This document shows, piece by piece, positions 51,398-60,725 of a stretch of 64,000 nt of DNA (position 1 is the first letter of the stretch; each line of letters begins with the position of its first letter). The position numbers were made by a program, and so were the translations under genes. Origin of the DNA: Donghicola mangrovi (GTDB lineage: Bacteria; Pseudomonadota; Alphaproteobacteria; Rhodobacterales; Rhodobacteraceae); the NCBI RefSeq assembly GCF_013377535.1, contig NZ_JABCJE010000012.1, positions 1-64,000 of the forward strand, given 5' to 3'. A model generated the notes under the pieces. It was given only the letters and a program-made list of their open reading frames with translations. It did not search any database and was not told the DNA's origin.

Positions 51398-52822
51398 TCA
51401 GACGACAGCCATTCGGACAGGGTCCGTGCGGCGCGCGATCACGCGCCGACGCTCGATAATTTCATGTCGCCGCACCAGCCCGATCGCCAGTCCCGCATGG
51501 GCAAAGAACACCACTTCGAGGTTGGGATAGGGGAACGACAGCATCGCCTGCATCAAGAACGCCACGCAGGACGCCTGCAGCGCACCGACCACGGCTTCGG
51601 TCTGGGTGCCACGCTGGGATTTGGGTACGCGCGCCAGCAAAACCTGCCCGATGAACACCACAAATAGCGCCGTACCGATGATCCCGATATTCCCCAGACA
51701 CGCATAGAGGAAGCTTGAGGCCCGCACGCTGCCGATCCCCGCCCCTAGACCGTAGGTGTCGATCATGGCGGTCATCGCTTGGGCATTCCAGCCCATCCGC
51801 TCGACGCCCGAGTCGCTGGACATCTTGGTCAGCAGGATTTCGTCGGCAAAGTCCTTGAGCATCGGGTTCAGGGTAAACAGCATGACGAAAATGGTCATCA
51901 GCGCAGGCACCGCAATCAGAACGGCTGCATAGATCAACATCGCCCGACGCGCCTTGAACATCGTGCGGAAGTGCCACAGGAAGTACAGCCCCAGAAATGC
52001 CCCCATCGCCACATAGGTCGAGCTGGAGGTCGAGCGGATGATCAGCAGCATCTGGAGCAGCGCGACCATCCCGCTCTGCCATGAACTTTTGTCGTTGAAC
52101 CAATAGCGCAGCCAGTAACCAAACAGACCCACGGTGTAGAAACCATAGGCCGACGCTTCGGAGAAACCGCCAGCAACGCGCTTGACCCCCAGCATACGCT
52201 GGTTGTCGAGCATCGCCATCGTCGAGGTCCGGATCGCGTCCAGAAGATCGGGCATGCCCACCGCATAGGAGCCGATGTCCAGAATGGTGATGATCAGGTT
52301 CACCGTCGTCGCCAGGATCATCGCTTTATGCACTTGGGCCGCACTGCCATACGCGCGGAACAGCGTGGCAAGGATCACAAAGGACGACATCGAGATCATC
52401 AGACGGATCGACTGGCTGATGTTCTGGGTGGTCGGCTCGAGCGGACGCAAGCGGAAGGCCATGCCCCAGTCAGGCACCTGAACCAGCATCATCACCTCGG
52501 TCTGCCCCCTGAAGAACCGCGGCAGGAAAAAGGCGCTGAGCAGCGCCACGATCAGCAACAGCAGCAGCGTGAACCCCGGCCGGAAGGGACGCATAGTGGC
52601 AAAGATTTGCTGAAGTCCGGTGGGATGGATCAAAAGCGCCGCCCACATCGAGATGACCGCAAAGTCGATCAGATAGATGGATCCCAGCCCGGACACGTTC
52701 ACCGCCGCCGCTGCACCCATAGGTAGAGTAAAGAACAGCAGCCACAGTCCCTTTATCGGTCCACGGACGAACATATAAACCAGAATGAACATCGCCAGAG
52801 GCGTGGTCGTCAAAAGCTGCAT
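51398..52822 (-). CDS. O-antigen ligase/polysaccharide polymerase-like membrane protein
   Basis: Polytopic inner-membrane protein of about 474 residues with ten or more hydrophobic segments, resembling Wzy/ExoQ-type polymerases. A large loop with RVAGGFSEASAYGFY and SSDSGVERMGWNAQAM falls in the usual periplasmic position. The frame opens at a TTG (52867), and I prefer the ATG at 52822. It is divergent from a secreted glycosidase gene and adjacent to other polysaccharide genes, so it likely polymerises the repeat unit of the exopolysaccharide. Confidence 0.82.
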   Translation of the reverse strand: MQLLTTTPLAMFILVYMFVRGPIKGLWLLFFTLPMGAAAAVNVSGLGSIYLIDFAVISMWAALLIHPTGLQQIFATMRPFRPGFTLLLLLIVALLSAFFLPRFFRGQTEVMMLVQVPDWGMAFRLRPLEPTTQNISQSIRLMISMSSFVILATLFRAYGSAAQVHKAMILATTVNLIITILDIGSYAVGMPDLLDAIRTSTMAMLDNQRMLGVKRVAGGFSEASAYGFYTVGLFGYWLRYWFNDKSSWQSGMVALLQMLLIIRSTSSSTYVAMGAFLGLYFLWHFRTMFKARRAMLIYAAVLIAVPALMTIFVMLFTLNPMLKDFADEILLTKMSSDSGVERMGWNAQAMTAMIDTYGLGAGIGSVRASSFLYACLGNIGIIGTALFVVFIGQVLLARVPKSQRGTQTEAVVGALQASCVAFLMQAMLSFPYPNLEVVFFAHAGLAIGLVRRHEIIERRRVIARRTDPVRMAVV

Positions 52823-53076
52823 TGCAAATAAATCGCCTGTCAGCACCGCACCGTGCAGGCGCAGCAAATCTTTAAATCAATAAATTTTATCTACCGTGAT
52901 TTTAGAAAACCGCAACAGTAAATCCAACCTTCCCCTCGGGTCACCGTAATTTGCAAAATAGCAAATTTGATTTCCGCAATAGGTGCAAGTGGAATTCATT
53001 ATAACCTTGATAACATTTCGAATTGAAAACATTATGGGCATAATTCCTAACTGCAATTTATTAGTTGAGTATATCC

Positions 53077-54873
53077 ATGCATTTTTTCAAAAGCATTACC
53101 GCCGCTTTGGCATCGACGGTATGCCTCTATGCACCTGCAGCATCAGCAGAAACGCTGAAGGCGCCGCTCCTCGGCATTGATTCAGGGTTCTTTCTGGTTC
53201 CCTCCACCCCTGTTCTGGAGCGTTTGATTGATCTTGGCATCAATGACCTTCGCGACAACACGGTCTGGAAGTGGATTGAAACGGAAAAGGGCGAGTACAA
53301 TTTCGATGCAGAACAGCAGCGTGGCGTCGATGCCCTGAACCGCGCTGGCCTTGCTGGATCGCTCATTATTTGGGCAGACAACCCCCTTTACGAGGATGGC
53401 AACACCGTCACGACCCCGTCAGGCATCAAGGCGCTGGCCAAGTTCGTGTCCGCCTATCTGGACCACTACCCCAACATCCGTTCGCTCGAGATCGGGAACG
53501 AGTTCAACTCCTCCAGCTTTATCTACGGTCCGATCAAGGAATTCTCGTCCAAACAACTGGCCGAGGTGCAATACAACTACCTCAAGGCGCTGGATAAGTT
53601 CGAGAACATCCACAACATGCGGGTGATCGGGGCCTCTGCGCACTCGATCGCGGCAGGGTATATCTGGGCCCTTCTGGACTTGGGTGGGGCCGAGTTCATG
53701 GATGCGATCTCGATCCACACCTACACCACCGAACCCGAGCACATCCCTGCGGAAATGAACGTCCTGCGCCGCCACCCCGCGATGGCAGACATGGAAATCG
53801 AGGTCACCGAGTTCGGTCAGCAAGACCATGCTCTGGCGCCCGATTTCTTCTGGCGGAACTACTGCACCATGTCGCAAGCGGGCATCGAACGCGCGGTCTG
53901 GTATCCGCTCAAGCAGCGCGGCGATGGCTATCCGCCGGTTCTGCAAGAAGATCTGTCGCTGTCCCCTCTGGGTCAGGCGCTGGCCTTTGCCCACAAAGAG
54001 GTTCAGGGCGTACCGGTCGAGGCATTCAAGCCCGATCCCTTTACCTATGGCTGCGTCTTCAACGGCAAGGACGCGGTGATCTGGGGCGAGCCTCGTGGCT
54101 TCCAAGTGAACCGCTCGGATATCGCGCTGCGCCGCGGGGATTTGCGTCCGTTTGACCGCGACCAGGAGCTGTCCCGCGACCGCGTGGTGCTGCTGCACAC
54201 CGATGGCGCGCCGATTGATCTGGGCTCCGATATCAGCTTCTGCCCGCAGCCGGTCGTGGCGGACAGTTACCACGAATTCTACCGACCCGAAGAAGGCGAG
54301 AATGCCCGCACCGCCCCCGGTGTCGAAGGGTTCCGCCGTTACCTGCTGGTCGGCGACGAAAGCCGCATTGTCGATCTGGTGACCTGCCCCGGTCAGCAGC
54401 GCAATGGCGTTCCGTGGCGCCCCTATCTGTGCTCTGCCGAGGAAGAATTTTGGCAGTTCAGCATGATGCCCGCCAGCTTCAACATCGTCGGCAGCGCCGA
54501 GGACAACATGCGCGTCGTCTATGACTACGAATCCGAGCGCGAACAGCTGCTCTATGTCGATACCGAGGTCAGCCCCAACCTGCTGAACGCTGGCGGTGTC
54601 ACCTTGGACATCCTGATCGACGGCGAGAAGAAAGTCTCTGAAGTGGTCGAAGGCAAACAGTCCAATCGCTACGGTCCCTTTGCCGCTCCCCTAGGGGCGG
54701 ATGTTCAGGTCATGTTTGGTCCGACCGCGATGCCTCAGGTGTATTTGGGTGACTTCCGCGTGACCCTGCGCAACCCGACTTGCGCCTGTGACTTCGATGT
54801 CTGCGAACTGGAAGGCGAGCCCCGCATCAACGGCGCACCCGAGCCGGAGCAAGCGGCGGCCACCACCGAATAA
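53077..54873 (+). CDS. Secreted glycoside-hydrolase-like protein (clan A TIM barrel)
   Basis: Exported protein of 598 residues. A signal peptide ends near residue 24 (LYAPAASA). The barrel domain has IGNEFN with a probable acid/base at E142 and TEFGQQ with a probable nucleophile at E245, the GH-A clan pattern; around them HTYTTEPEH and WADNPLYEDG match GH39-like enzymes. A C-terminal beta-rich region of unknown type follows, with a cysteine cluster (CACDFDVCELEG). The ATG at 53077 is the first methionine before the signal. Beside the polymerase gene, it may trim or release polysaccharide. Confidence 0.8.
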   Translation: MHFFKSITAALASTVCLYAPAASAETLKAPLLGIDSGFFLVPSTPVLERLIDLGINDLRDNTVWKWIETEKGEYNFDAEQQRGVDALNRAGLAGSLIIWADNPLYEDGNTVTTPSGIKALAKFVSAYLDHYPNIRSLEIGNEFNSSSFIYGPIKEFSSKQLAEVQYNYLKALDKFENIHNMRVIGASAHSIAAGYIWALLDLGGAEFMDAISIHTYTTEPEHIPAEMNVLRRHPAMADMEIEVTEFGQQDHALAPDFFWRNYCTMSQAGIERAVWYPLKQRGDGYPPVLQEDLSLSPLGQALAFAHKEVQGVPVEAFKPDPFTYGCVFNGKDAVIWGEPRGFQVNRSDIALRRGDLRPFDRDQELSRDRVVLLHTDGAPIDLGSDISFCPQPVVADSYHEFYRPEEGENARTAPGVEGFRRYLLVGDESRIVDLVTCPGQQRNGVPWRPYLCSAEEEFWQFSMMPASFNIVGSAEDNMRVVYDYESEREQLLYVDTEVSPNLLNAGGVTLDILIDGEKKVSEVVEGKQSNRYGPFAAPLGADVQVMFGPTAMPQVYLGDFRVTLRNPTCACDFDVCELEGEPRINGAPEPEQAAATTE

Positions 54874-54880
54874 ACCAAAA

Positions 54881-54910
54881 AGCCCGGTGAGATGATCACC
54901 GGGCTTCTTT
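54881..54910. terminator. Bidirectional terminator
   Basis: AGCCCGGTGA (54881-54890) and TCACCGGGCT (54896-54905) form a perfect ten-base-pair stem with a GATGA loop. TTCTTT follows on the plus strand, and AAAAA precedes it. It separates the convergent glycosidase and glycosyltransferase genes. Confidence 0.9.
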
Positions 54911-54929
54911 AATTCTGCTGTTGTGCGGG

Positions 54930-55832
54930 TCAGGCGCGGCGCGCGATCATTTCCAGGATATGTTCGGGCTTTTCCTTGCCCGAGAGGGCGTCGGAGATGC
55001 CGATCCAATTGCCCTTGGCGCGTGCCTTGCGGTCAATCCAGGGCTCGGGCGTGAAGATCTTGCCGTGGTTCGCCAAGAAGTTCTTGGTCATCAGATAGAG
55101 GCCATAGAGCTTGGGCATAGAGCCCTTGCGCATCAGGTACACCACGTTCGCAATCTGGCTATACCCCAGCAGATGGCCACTGGTTTCGCGGCCCAGTTTG
55201 GTGCCGCAGTGGACGCCGACAAGGCCGTCGATCTTGACCTTCTCGCCCGGCAGACGGCTCGAGAAATCTGTGTCCTCTTGCCACGCATAAAGCGGCAGGC
55301 GCGGGTCAAAGCGGTAATCATGAATGGCCGAGCAACGATAGGCCATGTTGCAGCCATAGAGCCCGATCAGATTGCGGCGCAGCGCGACACTGCCCGAGGG
55401 TTTGTCGTTGCTGGCCTCGTATTCTTCTATCATGCGGCGGGCATCAGGCACTTCGACCCCCGAGGAGTTGATCCCGTCAGCCAAAAGGCGCCCTGTGACA
55501 CCCGCCGCCGAGGGAAACGCGTTCATCCCGGCCTCGATCGCCTCAAGGGCGTTACGGGCGGGCAGATAATCGTCGTCGATAAAGAAAACCGCATCACATT
55601 CGTTCTGGATGGCATCCAGACCGGTGTTGCGTTGTTTGGTCAGACCTTTGGGAGAGTAAAGCACCTGTATCGGCAGATCGTGTTCCAGCGCGCTGGCGTC
55701 CGGCAGATCTTCGGGCTTGGTGACCACCAGCAGAACATGGCTGGGACGCTTGGTCTGACGAGCGATAAAGGGCAGCACGGCCTCGATGGCTTCGGGGCGA
55801 CCGACCGAGCAAATGATGACTGAAATGCGCAT
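54930..55832 (-). CDS. Family 2 glycosyltransferase
   Basis: Cytoplasmic glycosyltransferase of 300 residues with the GT-A fold. The N-terminus MRISVIICSVGRPEAIEAVLP and FFIDDDYLPARNALEA (metal-binding DDD near 87-89) are family marks, and a later LYAWQEDTDFS gives the ED motif. It transfers a nucleotide-sugar residue to the growing repeat unit. The gene lies 87 bases downstream of the priming transferase gene on the same strand. Specificity cannot be read. Confidence 0.92.
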   Translation of the reverse strand: MRISVIICSVGRPEAIEAVLPFIARQTKRPSHVLLVVTKPEDLPDASALEHDLPIQVLYSPKGLTKQRNTGLDAIQNECDAVFFIDDDYLPARNALEAIEAGMNAFPSAAGVTGRLLADGINSSGVEVPDARRMIEEYEASNDKPSGSVALRRNLIGLYGCNMAYRCSAIHDYRFDPRLPLYAWQEDTDFSSRLPGEKVKIDGLVGVHCGTKLGRETSGHLLGYSQIANVVYLMRKGSMPKLYGLYLMTKNFLANHGKIFTPEPWIDRKARAKGNWIGISDALSGKEKPEHILEMIARRA

Positions 55833-55919
55833 AGTACTGCGGGTCCATACTCATGTAGTATGCGCGAGCGAGCAAAGAGCCGCCCGCGCTGTTCCGGCTT
55901 TGAAAGGCGTGTTCGTCGA

Positions 55920-56600
55920 TCAGACGCCGGTGCGATTGGTGATCGCGCCGATGGTGCTGAACAGGATCACGATGTCCTTGACCGGCGACACTTCGCGGCA
56001 GTAGCGCGCATCCAGAGCCACACGTTCATCATAGCTGATGTCGTTGCGGCCAGAGACCTGCCACAGACCGGTCACACCCGGACGCATCATCAGATAGGCC
56101 CACTGCTGCGCACCGTAACGGACCAGCTCTTCTTTGGTCACGGGACGGGGACCAACCAGGCTCATCTCGCCCTTCAGGACGTTCCAGATCTGGGGCAGCT
56201 CGTCGAGGCTGGACTTGCGCAGGAAGTTCCCGATGCGGGTGATGCGGGGATCGTTGCGCAGTTTGAAGTCGCGCTCCCACTCGGCGGCAGCCTCGGGGTT
56301 GCTGGCCAGATATTCGGCCAGACGGGTCTGCGAGTCGGTCACCATGCTGCGCAGTTTCCAGCATTTAAAGGGCTTGCCCTCGCGACCTACACGCGTGTGG
56401 CCGTAAAAGCCGGGCCCGCCATCCATACGGACGATCAGATAAAAGACGCCGATAATCGGTAAAAGGATCGGAAGAAGGAGAATGGCCAGAACAATGTCTG
56501 CGACCCGCTTAAGAGCACCCTCATAGCTGAGGAGATCACCAGCGCTAGAGCGCTGTGCAGGGCCACCGTTATTGCTAGCGGAAGTAGAAGTATTCGTCAC
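55920..56600 (-). CDS. Priming undecaprenyl-phosphate sugar transferase (ExoY/WcaJ-like)
   Basis: Bacterial sugar transferase of 226 residues, the short ExoY type with one membrane segment (about 35-57). Conserved blocks are KRVADIVLAILLLPILLP, KCWKLRSM, RKSSLDELPQIWNVLKGEMSLVGPRPV and RPGVTGLWQVSGRN. It moves a sugar phosphate to undecaprenyl phosphate and starts each repeat unit. The start codon appears to be GTG at 56600 with GGGGG upstream. An AT-rich region of about 260 bases precedes it. Confidence 0.95.
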   Translation of the reverse strand: MTNTSTSASNNGGPAQRSSAGDLLSYEGALKRVADIVLAILLLPILLPIIGVFYLIVRMDGGPGFYGHTRVGREGKPFKCWKLRSMVTDSQTRLAEYLASNPEAAAEWERDFKLRNDPRITRIGNFLRKSSLDELPQIWNVLKGEMSLVGPRPVTKEELVRYGAQQWAYLMMRPGVTGLWQVSGRNDISYDERVALDARYCREVSPVKDIVILFSTIGAITNRTGV

Positions 56601-56858
56601 AACGGCCCCCGGTAAAGAATGTCGTGTTCAATAAATTCAGGGCAACAGCGCCCAAACCCACACTCAAGTCACTTAATAATACGTTAACTAATATGTATGA
56701 GCGATATTTCGCGTACAAATTTACATATTTACGAAAAAAACTCCACCAAATTTCCACCGATTTGATTAATTAATTCGCAATCTTTCAGAAATGTTTTTGC
56801 ATTTGCGGCACTGCAACAATACTTCAATGCCGCAAAACTTTGCACAAATGAATTCCGC
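56601..56858. other. AT-rich intergenic region upstream of the priming transferase
   Basis: About 260 bases between the transferase start and the end of the ExoP/Wzc-like kinase gene, both on the minus strand. It is noticeably AT-rich (TTAATAATACGTTAACTAATATG, TTTGATTAATTAATTCGC) and holds no convincing frame; a promoter for the transferase is likely. Confidence 0.5.
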
Positions 56859-59021
56859 TCAGTGATAATCGTATTTCTGCGCATATCCATCAGGATCTTC
56901 GCGAACATCGACCATCGTCAGAACCAGACCGATGTTCCGAACACCCACGTTTTGCAGGGTATCAAGACCGTATTTCACCGACTTTTCAGAGGTGAACCGC
57001 CAGCGCACCAGATACAGCACCCAGTCCACAACAGGCGCGATCTGAAGACCATCGGACACCGCCAGGATCGGCGGAGCATCGATCACCACCACGTCGTAGC
57101 GGGCCTTCAGCTCCTCGACCATTTTGCGTAACTGTTCGCCGCTCACGCTGTCTGCGATCATAGCATGCTGGTGGCTGGCACCTGTAATGTCGAACAGGGT
57201 TTGCTGACCTTTGATGATTGCCTCATCAATGGGCACTTCACCGTTAAAATAATTTGAAAGGTCCACTAGCTGCCCATCAGTGAATTCTGCCTGAAGGGAG
57301 CCCCGTCTGTTATCCAAATCCACAAGAATGGTTGACGCTCCGGCCTTGGCGTGGGCGTGGGCCAACGCAACGGCGGTAGAGGTTTTTCCTTCGTTAGGAT
57401 CCGAAGACAACAGCATGTAGCAGTTCTTTTGCTTCCGCGTCGCGATGGGCAACATCACACGCAACTGCCTGATCCGCTCGTTCAGCAAGTGATAACCGCG
57501 GCTGTTCAGCAGGCTGATGATGTCCTTGGGCGATTTCACTTCGGCACTCGGCAGCACGGTCATCACCGGCAAACCGGTTGCGGACTCCAACTGGCGGACC
57601 GTTGCAAAACCACCGCGCATCATTTCCATAATCAACACTGCCACTAGCCCAATGGTCATACCGATTGCGCCGCCGAACATGGTCATCAGCTTGACCCGAG
57701 GCGCCGAGGGCACCTGAGGAATGGACGCGGGGTTGATGATTTTTGCATCAGCGCGCTGGATTTCGACCTGAGCCTGGGTCATGCCAAGACGGGTCAGCAG
57801 CTCGTCGAACCGCAGGCGGGCCGCTTCGGCTTCGCGTTCCAACTGGCGCAGGCGCAGCGAGGAACTCGCCAGAGCCGAAAGTTTGGACTGCAGATTCGCG
57901 ACGTCCTTGGACAGAGCTTCCTCGCGGTTCACCAGAACCTCGATGCGCCCATCGTAACCGCGCAGGATGTTGTCGACCTCGGTCGCGATGTTGGCGTCGA
58001 TCTCGCTGACCTCCTTGGCGAGGTTGCGACGATCAGGGTGGTTCGCCCCCAGCGAGGACGACAGCGCCGCATCTTTGCGCAGCAACTCCTGACGGGCCTC
58101 GCGCATCGCGGTCACATAAGGAACGTCCAGGGTCTCCGCCACAGCGATCGCACCCTGGCTGTCTTTCAGCGTGAGGGTCTGGTTAAGACGAGCCTCCTCG
58201 GTGGCGCGCTCGGAACGCGCCAGAGCCAGCTGTTGGTTCAATTCAGCCAACTGCTGCTGAAGCACCTCTTCCGATGCACCGCTCGAAAGGAGCAACTGAC
58301 GTTTGAAGTCTTCGACCGTGGCCTCGGCCGCAACCACATGCTGGCGTGCCTCTTCGACCTGATCCTGCAACCAGCGGGTCGCGCTGTTTGCCATGGTCTG
58401 ACGGTCGTTGAGCTGGTCATTAATGTATGCGTCCACCAGAGCGTTCGCGACCACTGCAGACAGTTCAGCATCGGTGGTCATCACGCTGACCGCGATCACA
58501 TAGGATTCGCCAACGCGGTAGACGTTGATCCCTTCAGACAGCTTGTCGGCGATGAAATTGAGACGCTGGGTTTCTTTGGGGATGAGGGAATCCTCAAAGT
58601 ACTCGAAGCCATCTTCACCAAACAGAGTATCAAAGCGATCCACGCCGATATTCTCGATTGCTGTGTGCAACAAAGCCATCGAGCGCAGAACCGTGACCTC
58701 ACTCTCGACCAGAGGGTTATCGAGCTTGAGGTCACCAACGACCTGCTCTTGCAGGGATACGATCTGCTGGCCGCGGGCATCCAGCATCACGGTGGTATTG
58801 GCCGTGAATTGCTTGGGCTGAAACGCTGCGAACGCGAAAAAAAGTACGGCAAAACCAAGAATGCAACCGAACACGATATACTTGCGGACCCAGATTGATC
58901 TGACCATCCGCGACAGATCGGCCTTGTCATCCTCTTCGGGGCGGATGGTTTCGGCGTCATACATTTGGCGTCCAGCAACCTGAGCCGAGAAATGCGGGCT
59001 TTGGGTGCCAAAATCAGTCAT
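56859..59021 (-). CDS. Polysaccharide co-polymerase / tyrosine autokinase (ExoP/Wzc-like)
   Basis: Inner-membrane protein of 720 residues. Two membrane helices (about 48-68 and 447-466) enclose a large periplasmic coiled-coil Wzz region. The C-terminal BY-kinase domain has Walker A SSDPNEGKTS (539-548), Walker A' ILVDLDN (565-571) and Walker B VVVIDAPP (644-651). The tail DGYAQKYDYH carries three tyrosines (713, 717, 719) as likely autophosphorylation sites. It controls chain length and export. The ATG at 59021 has TTGGAG upstream; the longer frame to 59117 is rejected. It is divergent from the flippase gene. Confidence 0.95.
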   Translation of the reverse strand: MTDFGTQSPHFSAQVAGRQMYDAETIRPEEDDKADLSRMVRSIWVRKYIVFGCILGFAVLFFAFAAFQPKQFTANTTVMLDARGQQIVSLQEQVVGDLKLDNPLVESEVTVLRSMALLHTAIENIGVDRFDTLFGEDGFEYFEDSLIPKETQRLNFIADKLSEGINVYRVGESYVIAVSVMTTDAELSAVVANALVDAYINDQLNDRQTMANSATRWLQDQVEEARQHVVAAEATVEDFKRQLLLSSGASEEVLQQQLAELNQQLALARSERATEEARLNQTLTLKDSQGAIAVAETLDVPYVTAMREARQELLRKDAALSSSLGANHPDRRNLAKEVSEIDANIATEVDNILRGYDGRIEVLVNREEALSKDVANLQSKLSALASSSLRLRQLEREAEAARLRFDELLTRLGMTQAQVEIQRADAKIINPASIPQVPSAPRVKLMTMFGGAIGMTIGLVAVLIMEMMRGGFATVRQLESATGLPVMTVLPSAEVKSPKDIISLLNSRGYHLLNERIRQLRVMLPIATRKQKNCYMLLSSDPNEGKTSTAVALAHAHAKAGASTILVDLDNRRGSLQAEFTDGQLVDLSNYFNGEVPIDEAIIKGQQTLFDITGASHQHAMIADSVSGEQLRKMVEELKARYDVVVIDAPPILAVSDGLQIAPVVDWVLYLVRWRFTSEKSVKYGLDTLQNVGVRNIGLVLTMVDVREDPDGYAQKYDYH

Positions 59022-59215
59022 AAAAAGAAATCTCCAAAAATGCACAATTGTGCACTTATCCGAACAAATAAAACATCGGCATGTCGCTAAAGAACATGGT
59101 TGCACGTCCCGTGACAAGAGCGGTATTTCTAAATTATCATGAATTCTGTCTTATAAGACACCATTCCCCAAAGACCCTCCTCATTTTCCGTAAGATTTAT
59201 TATCGGAGTGATATT

Positions 59216-60670
59216 TTGTTGCTTAATAAAATTAAGGCCGCCTTTGCAAAAAGTGGAGGCACCGCCGCGATTTCTGTATTCGGGTTAGCGTCTCAACAAA
59301 TTGCCTCTTTTGTTATCACTTTATTGGCCGCAAGCTTCCTTACCGCTGCGGACTATGGCACCTACACTATTGCAATCATCGCAGTAGAGTTTGTAATTAT
59401 GTTGACCCATTGCGGATATTATCATTTTCTCGTCAATTCCGAAAAGGATGAAACGGCAGTTTTATCGACTGTCTTTTGGATCATGTTGGCAATTGGTGTG
59501 GTCGGCGGCGCTGCCATGTATTTAGGCAGCAATTGGCTTGCACACCTATTTCATGCTCCGGACCTTGCCCCTGTTTTGCGTTATTTTGGGGTGTTCCAAC
59601 CATTTGTTTCGATCATCGGGTGGGCGTCAGCCGTCTTAACCCGCATGGGCCTGATGAAGCGTTTCTTTCTCATCTTGATTGCGGGCAATTTGGGCGGGCT
59701 GCTTGTCGGTTGCGTAATCCTCGTGGTGTGGCAATCGCTTTTTGCATTGGTGGCCTATCGCGGCATTCGTACGGCGTTAGAACTGGTGCTGTTTATCGCC
59801 GCCTGCCCTGCCCGCCCCACAACGCGATTCGACCGTAAGCTTGCCTATGAAGGACTGAAGTTTTCGAGCGGTCTTTACGGGTCACGACTGCTATCGTTTC
59901 TGGCCAACTTCGGGACCGACCTGATCCTTGCCTACGCCCTGTCCACGACCGAGGCTGGCCTTTACCGTTTTGCCAACCGACTGGCCACCGGGACGGTAGA
60001 CATCATCGCCCAACCGCTACGCAGCTTCGCCATCAAAATGTTCGGCGCCGCGTCACGTCTGTCAGAGCCTCTGGACCCCATTTTCAAGATCATGCTTGGC
60101 GGTTCAGTGTTCCTGACAGGCGGATTTGCGATCGCGATCTCGGCCCTTGGCTCAGGCGCGGTCGAGACATTCTTCCGTCCGGAATATGCTGCATCTATCG
60201 GAACTCTTTATGCTTTTGCCCTACGGGCTGTCGCACGCACCGGCAATGACCTAATCGAGCCCGTCTTTGCCGCCCGTCGCAAAACCCAAATCACCCTGCA
60301 CACCAACGTGCTGTGGACCAGCCTAATGCTGGGGACGATTGTCGTCTTTGCGCCCATGGGATTTGAGACTATCGCTTGGGCTCAGGCCGGTGTTCAGGTC
60401 CTGTCTTTCTTTGGATCGCTACTGGTATTCAAGCACTGGGGCCGTATCAATCTGCGAGTAGCAATGCCGCCATTGGTTACCGGCGTGGCCTTGCTTTGCG
60501 CTTACGGAGTGGCGGTTCTGCTGGGTATAATCCTGATTAACAGTCTCGATATTGCACAAACGCTGCGCTTCAGTCTGGCCACCGCGCTGTCGCTCGGACT
60601 TGCCGCACCGACCATCTATTTCGGCATCAAGTCCGATGTTCTGGACATGCAGATCTTCGAATCGCGTTGA
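59216..60670 (+). CDS. Oligosaccharide flippase (Wzx-like, MOP family)
   Basis: Polytopic membrane protein of about 484 residues with twelve or more hydrophobic segments, typical of polysaccharide flippases. It moves the lipid-linked repeat unit across the inner membrane. The frame has no suitable ATG; TCGGAG lies seven bases before a TTG at 59216, so I propose that start (a second TTG is at 59219), while the long open frame to 59081 looks like leader. It is divergent from the ExoP-like gene and convergent with a glycosyltransferase. Confidence 0.85.
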   Translation: MLLNKIKAAFAKSGGTAAISVFGLASQQIASFVITLLAASFLTAADYGTYTIAIIAVEFVIMLTHCGYYHFLVNSEKDETAVLSTVFWIMLAIGVVGGAAMYLGSNWLAHLFHAPDLAPVLRYFGVFQPFVSIIGWASAVLTRMGLMKRFFLILIAGNLGGLLVGCVILVVWQSLFALVAYRGIRTALELVLFIAACPARPTTRFDRKLAYEGLKFSSGLYGSRLLSFLANFGTDLILAYALSTTEAGLYRFANRLATGTVDIIAQPLRSFAIKMFGAASRLSEPLDPIFKIMLGGSVFLTGGFAIAISALGSGAVETFFRPEYAASIGTLYAFALRAVARTGNDLIEPVFAARRKTQITLHTNVLWTSLMLGTIVVFAPMGFETIAWAQAGVQVLSFFGSLLVFKHWGRINLRVAMPPLVTGVALLCAYGVAVLLGIILINSLDIAQTLRFSLATALSLGLAAPTIYFGIKSDVLDMQIFESR

Positions 60671-60674
60671 TAAG

Positions 60675-60706
60675 AAAAGGGCCGTCAGAACGTTGTCTGG
60701 CGGCCC
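60675..60706. terminator. Bidirectional terminator
   Basis: GGGCCGTCAGA (60679-60689) pairs with TCTGGCGGCCC (60696-60706) with one G-T wobble. AAAA lies upstream. It separates the convergent flippase and glycosyltransferase genes. Confidence 0.8.
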
Positions 60707-60725
60707 TATCGTTTCCGATTATTGT

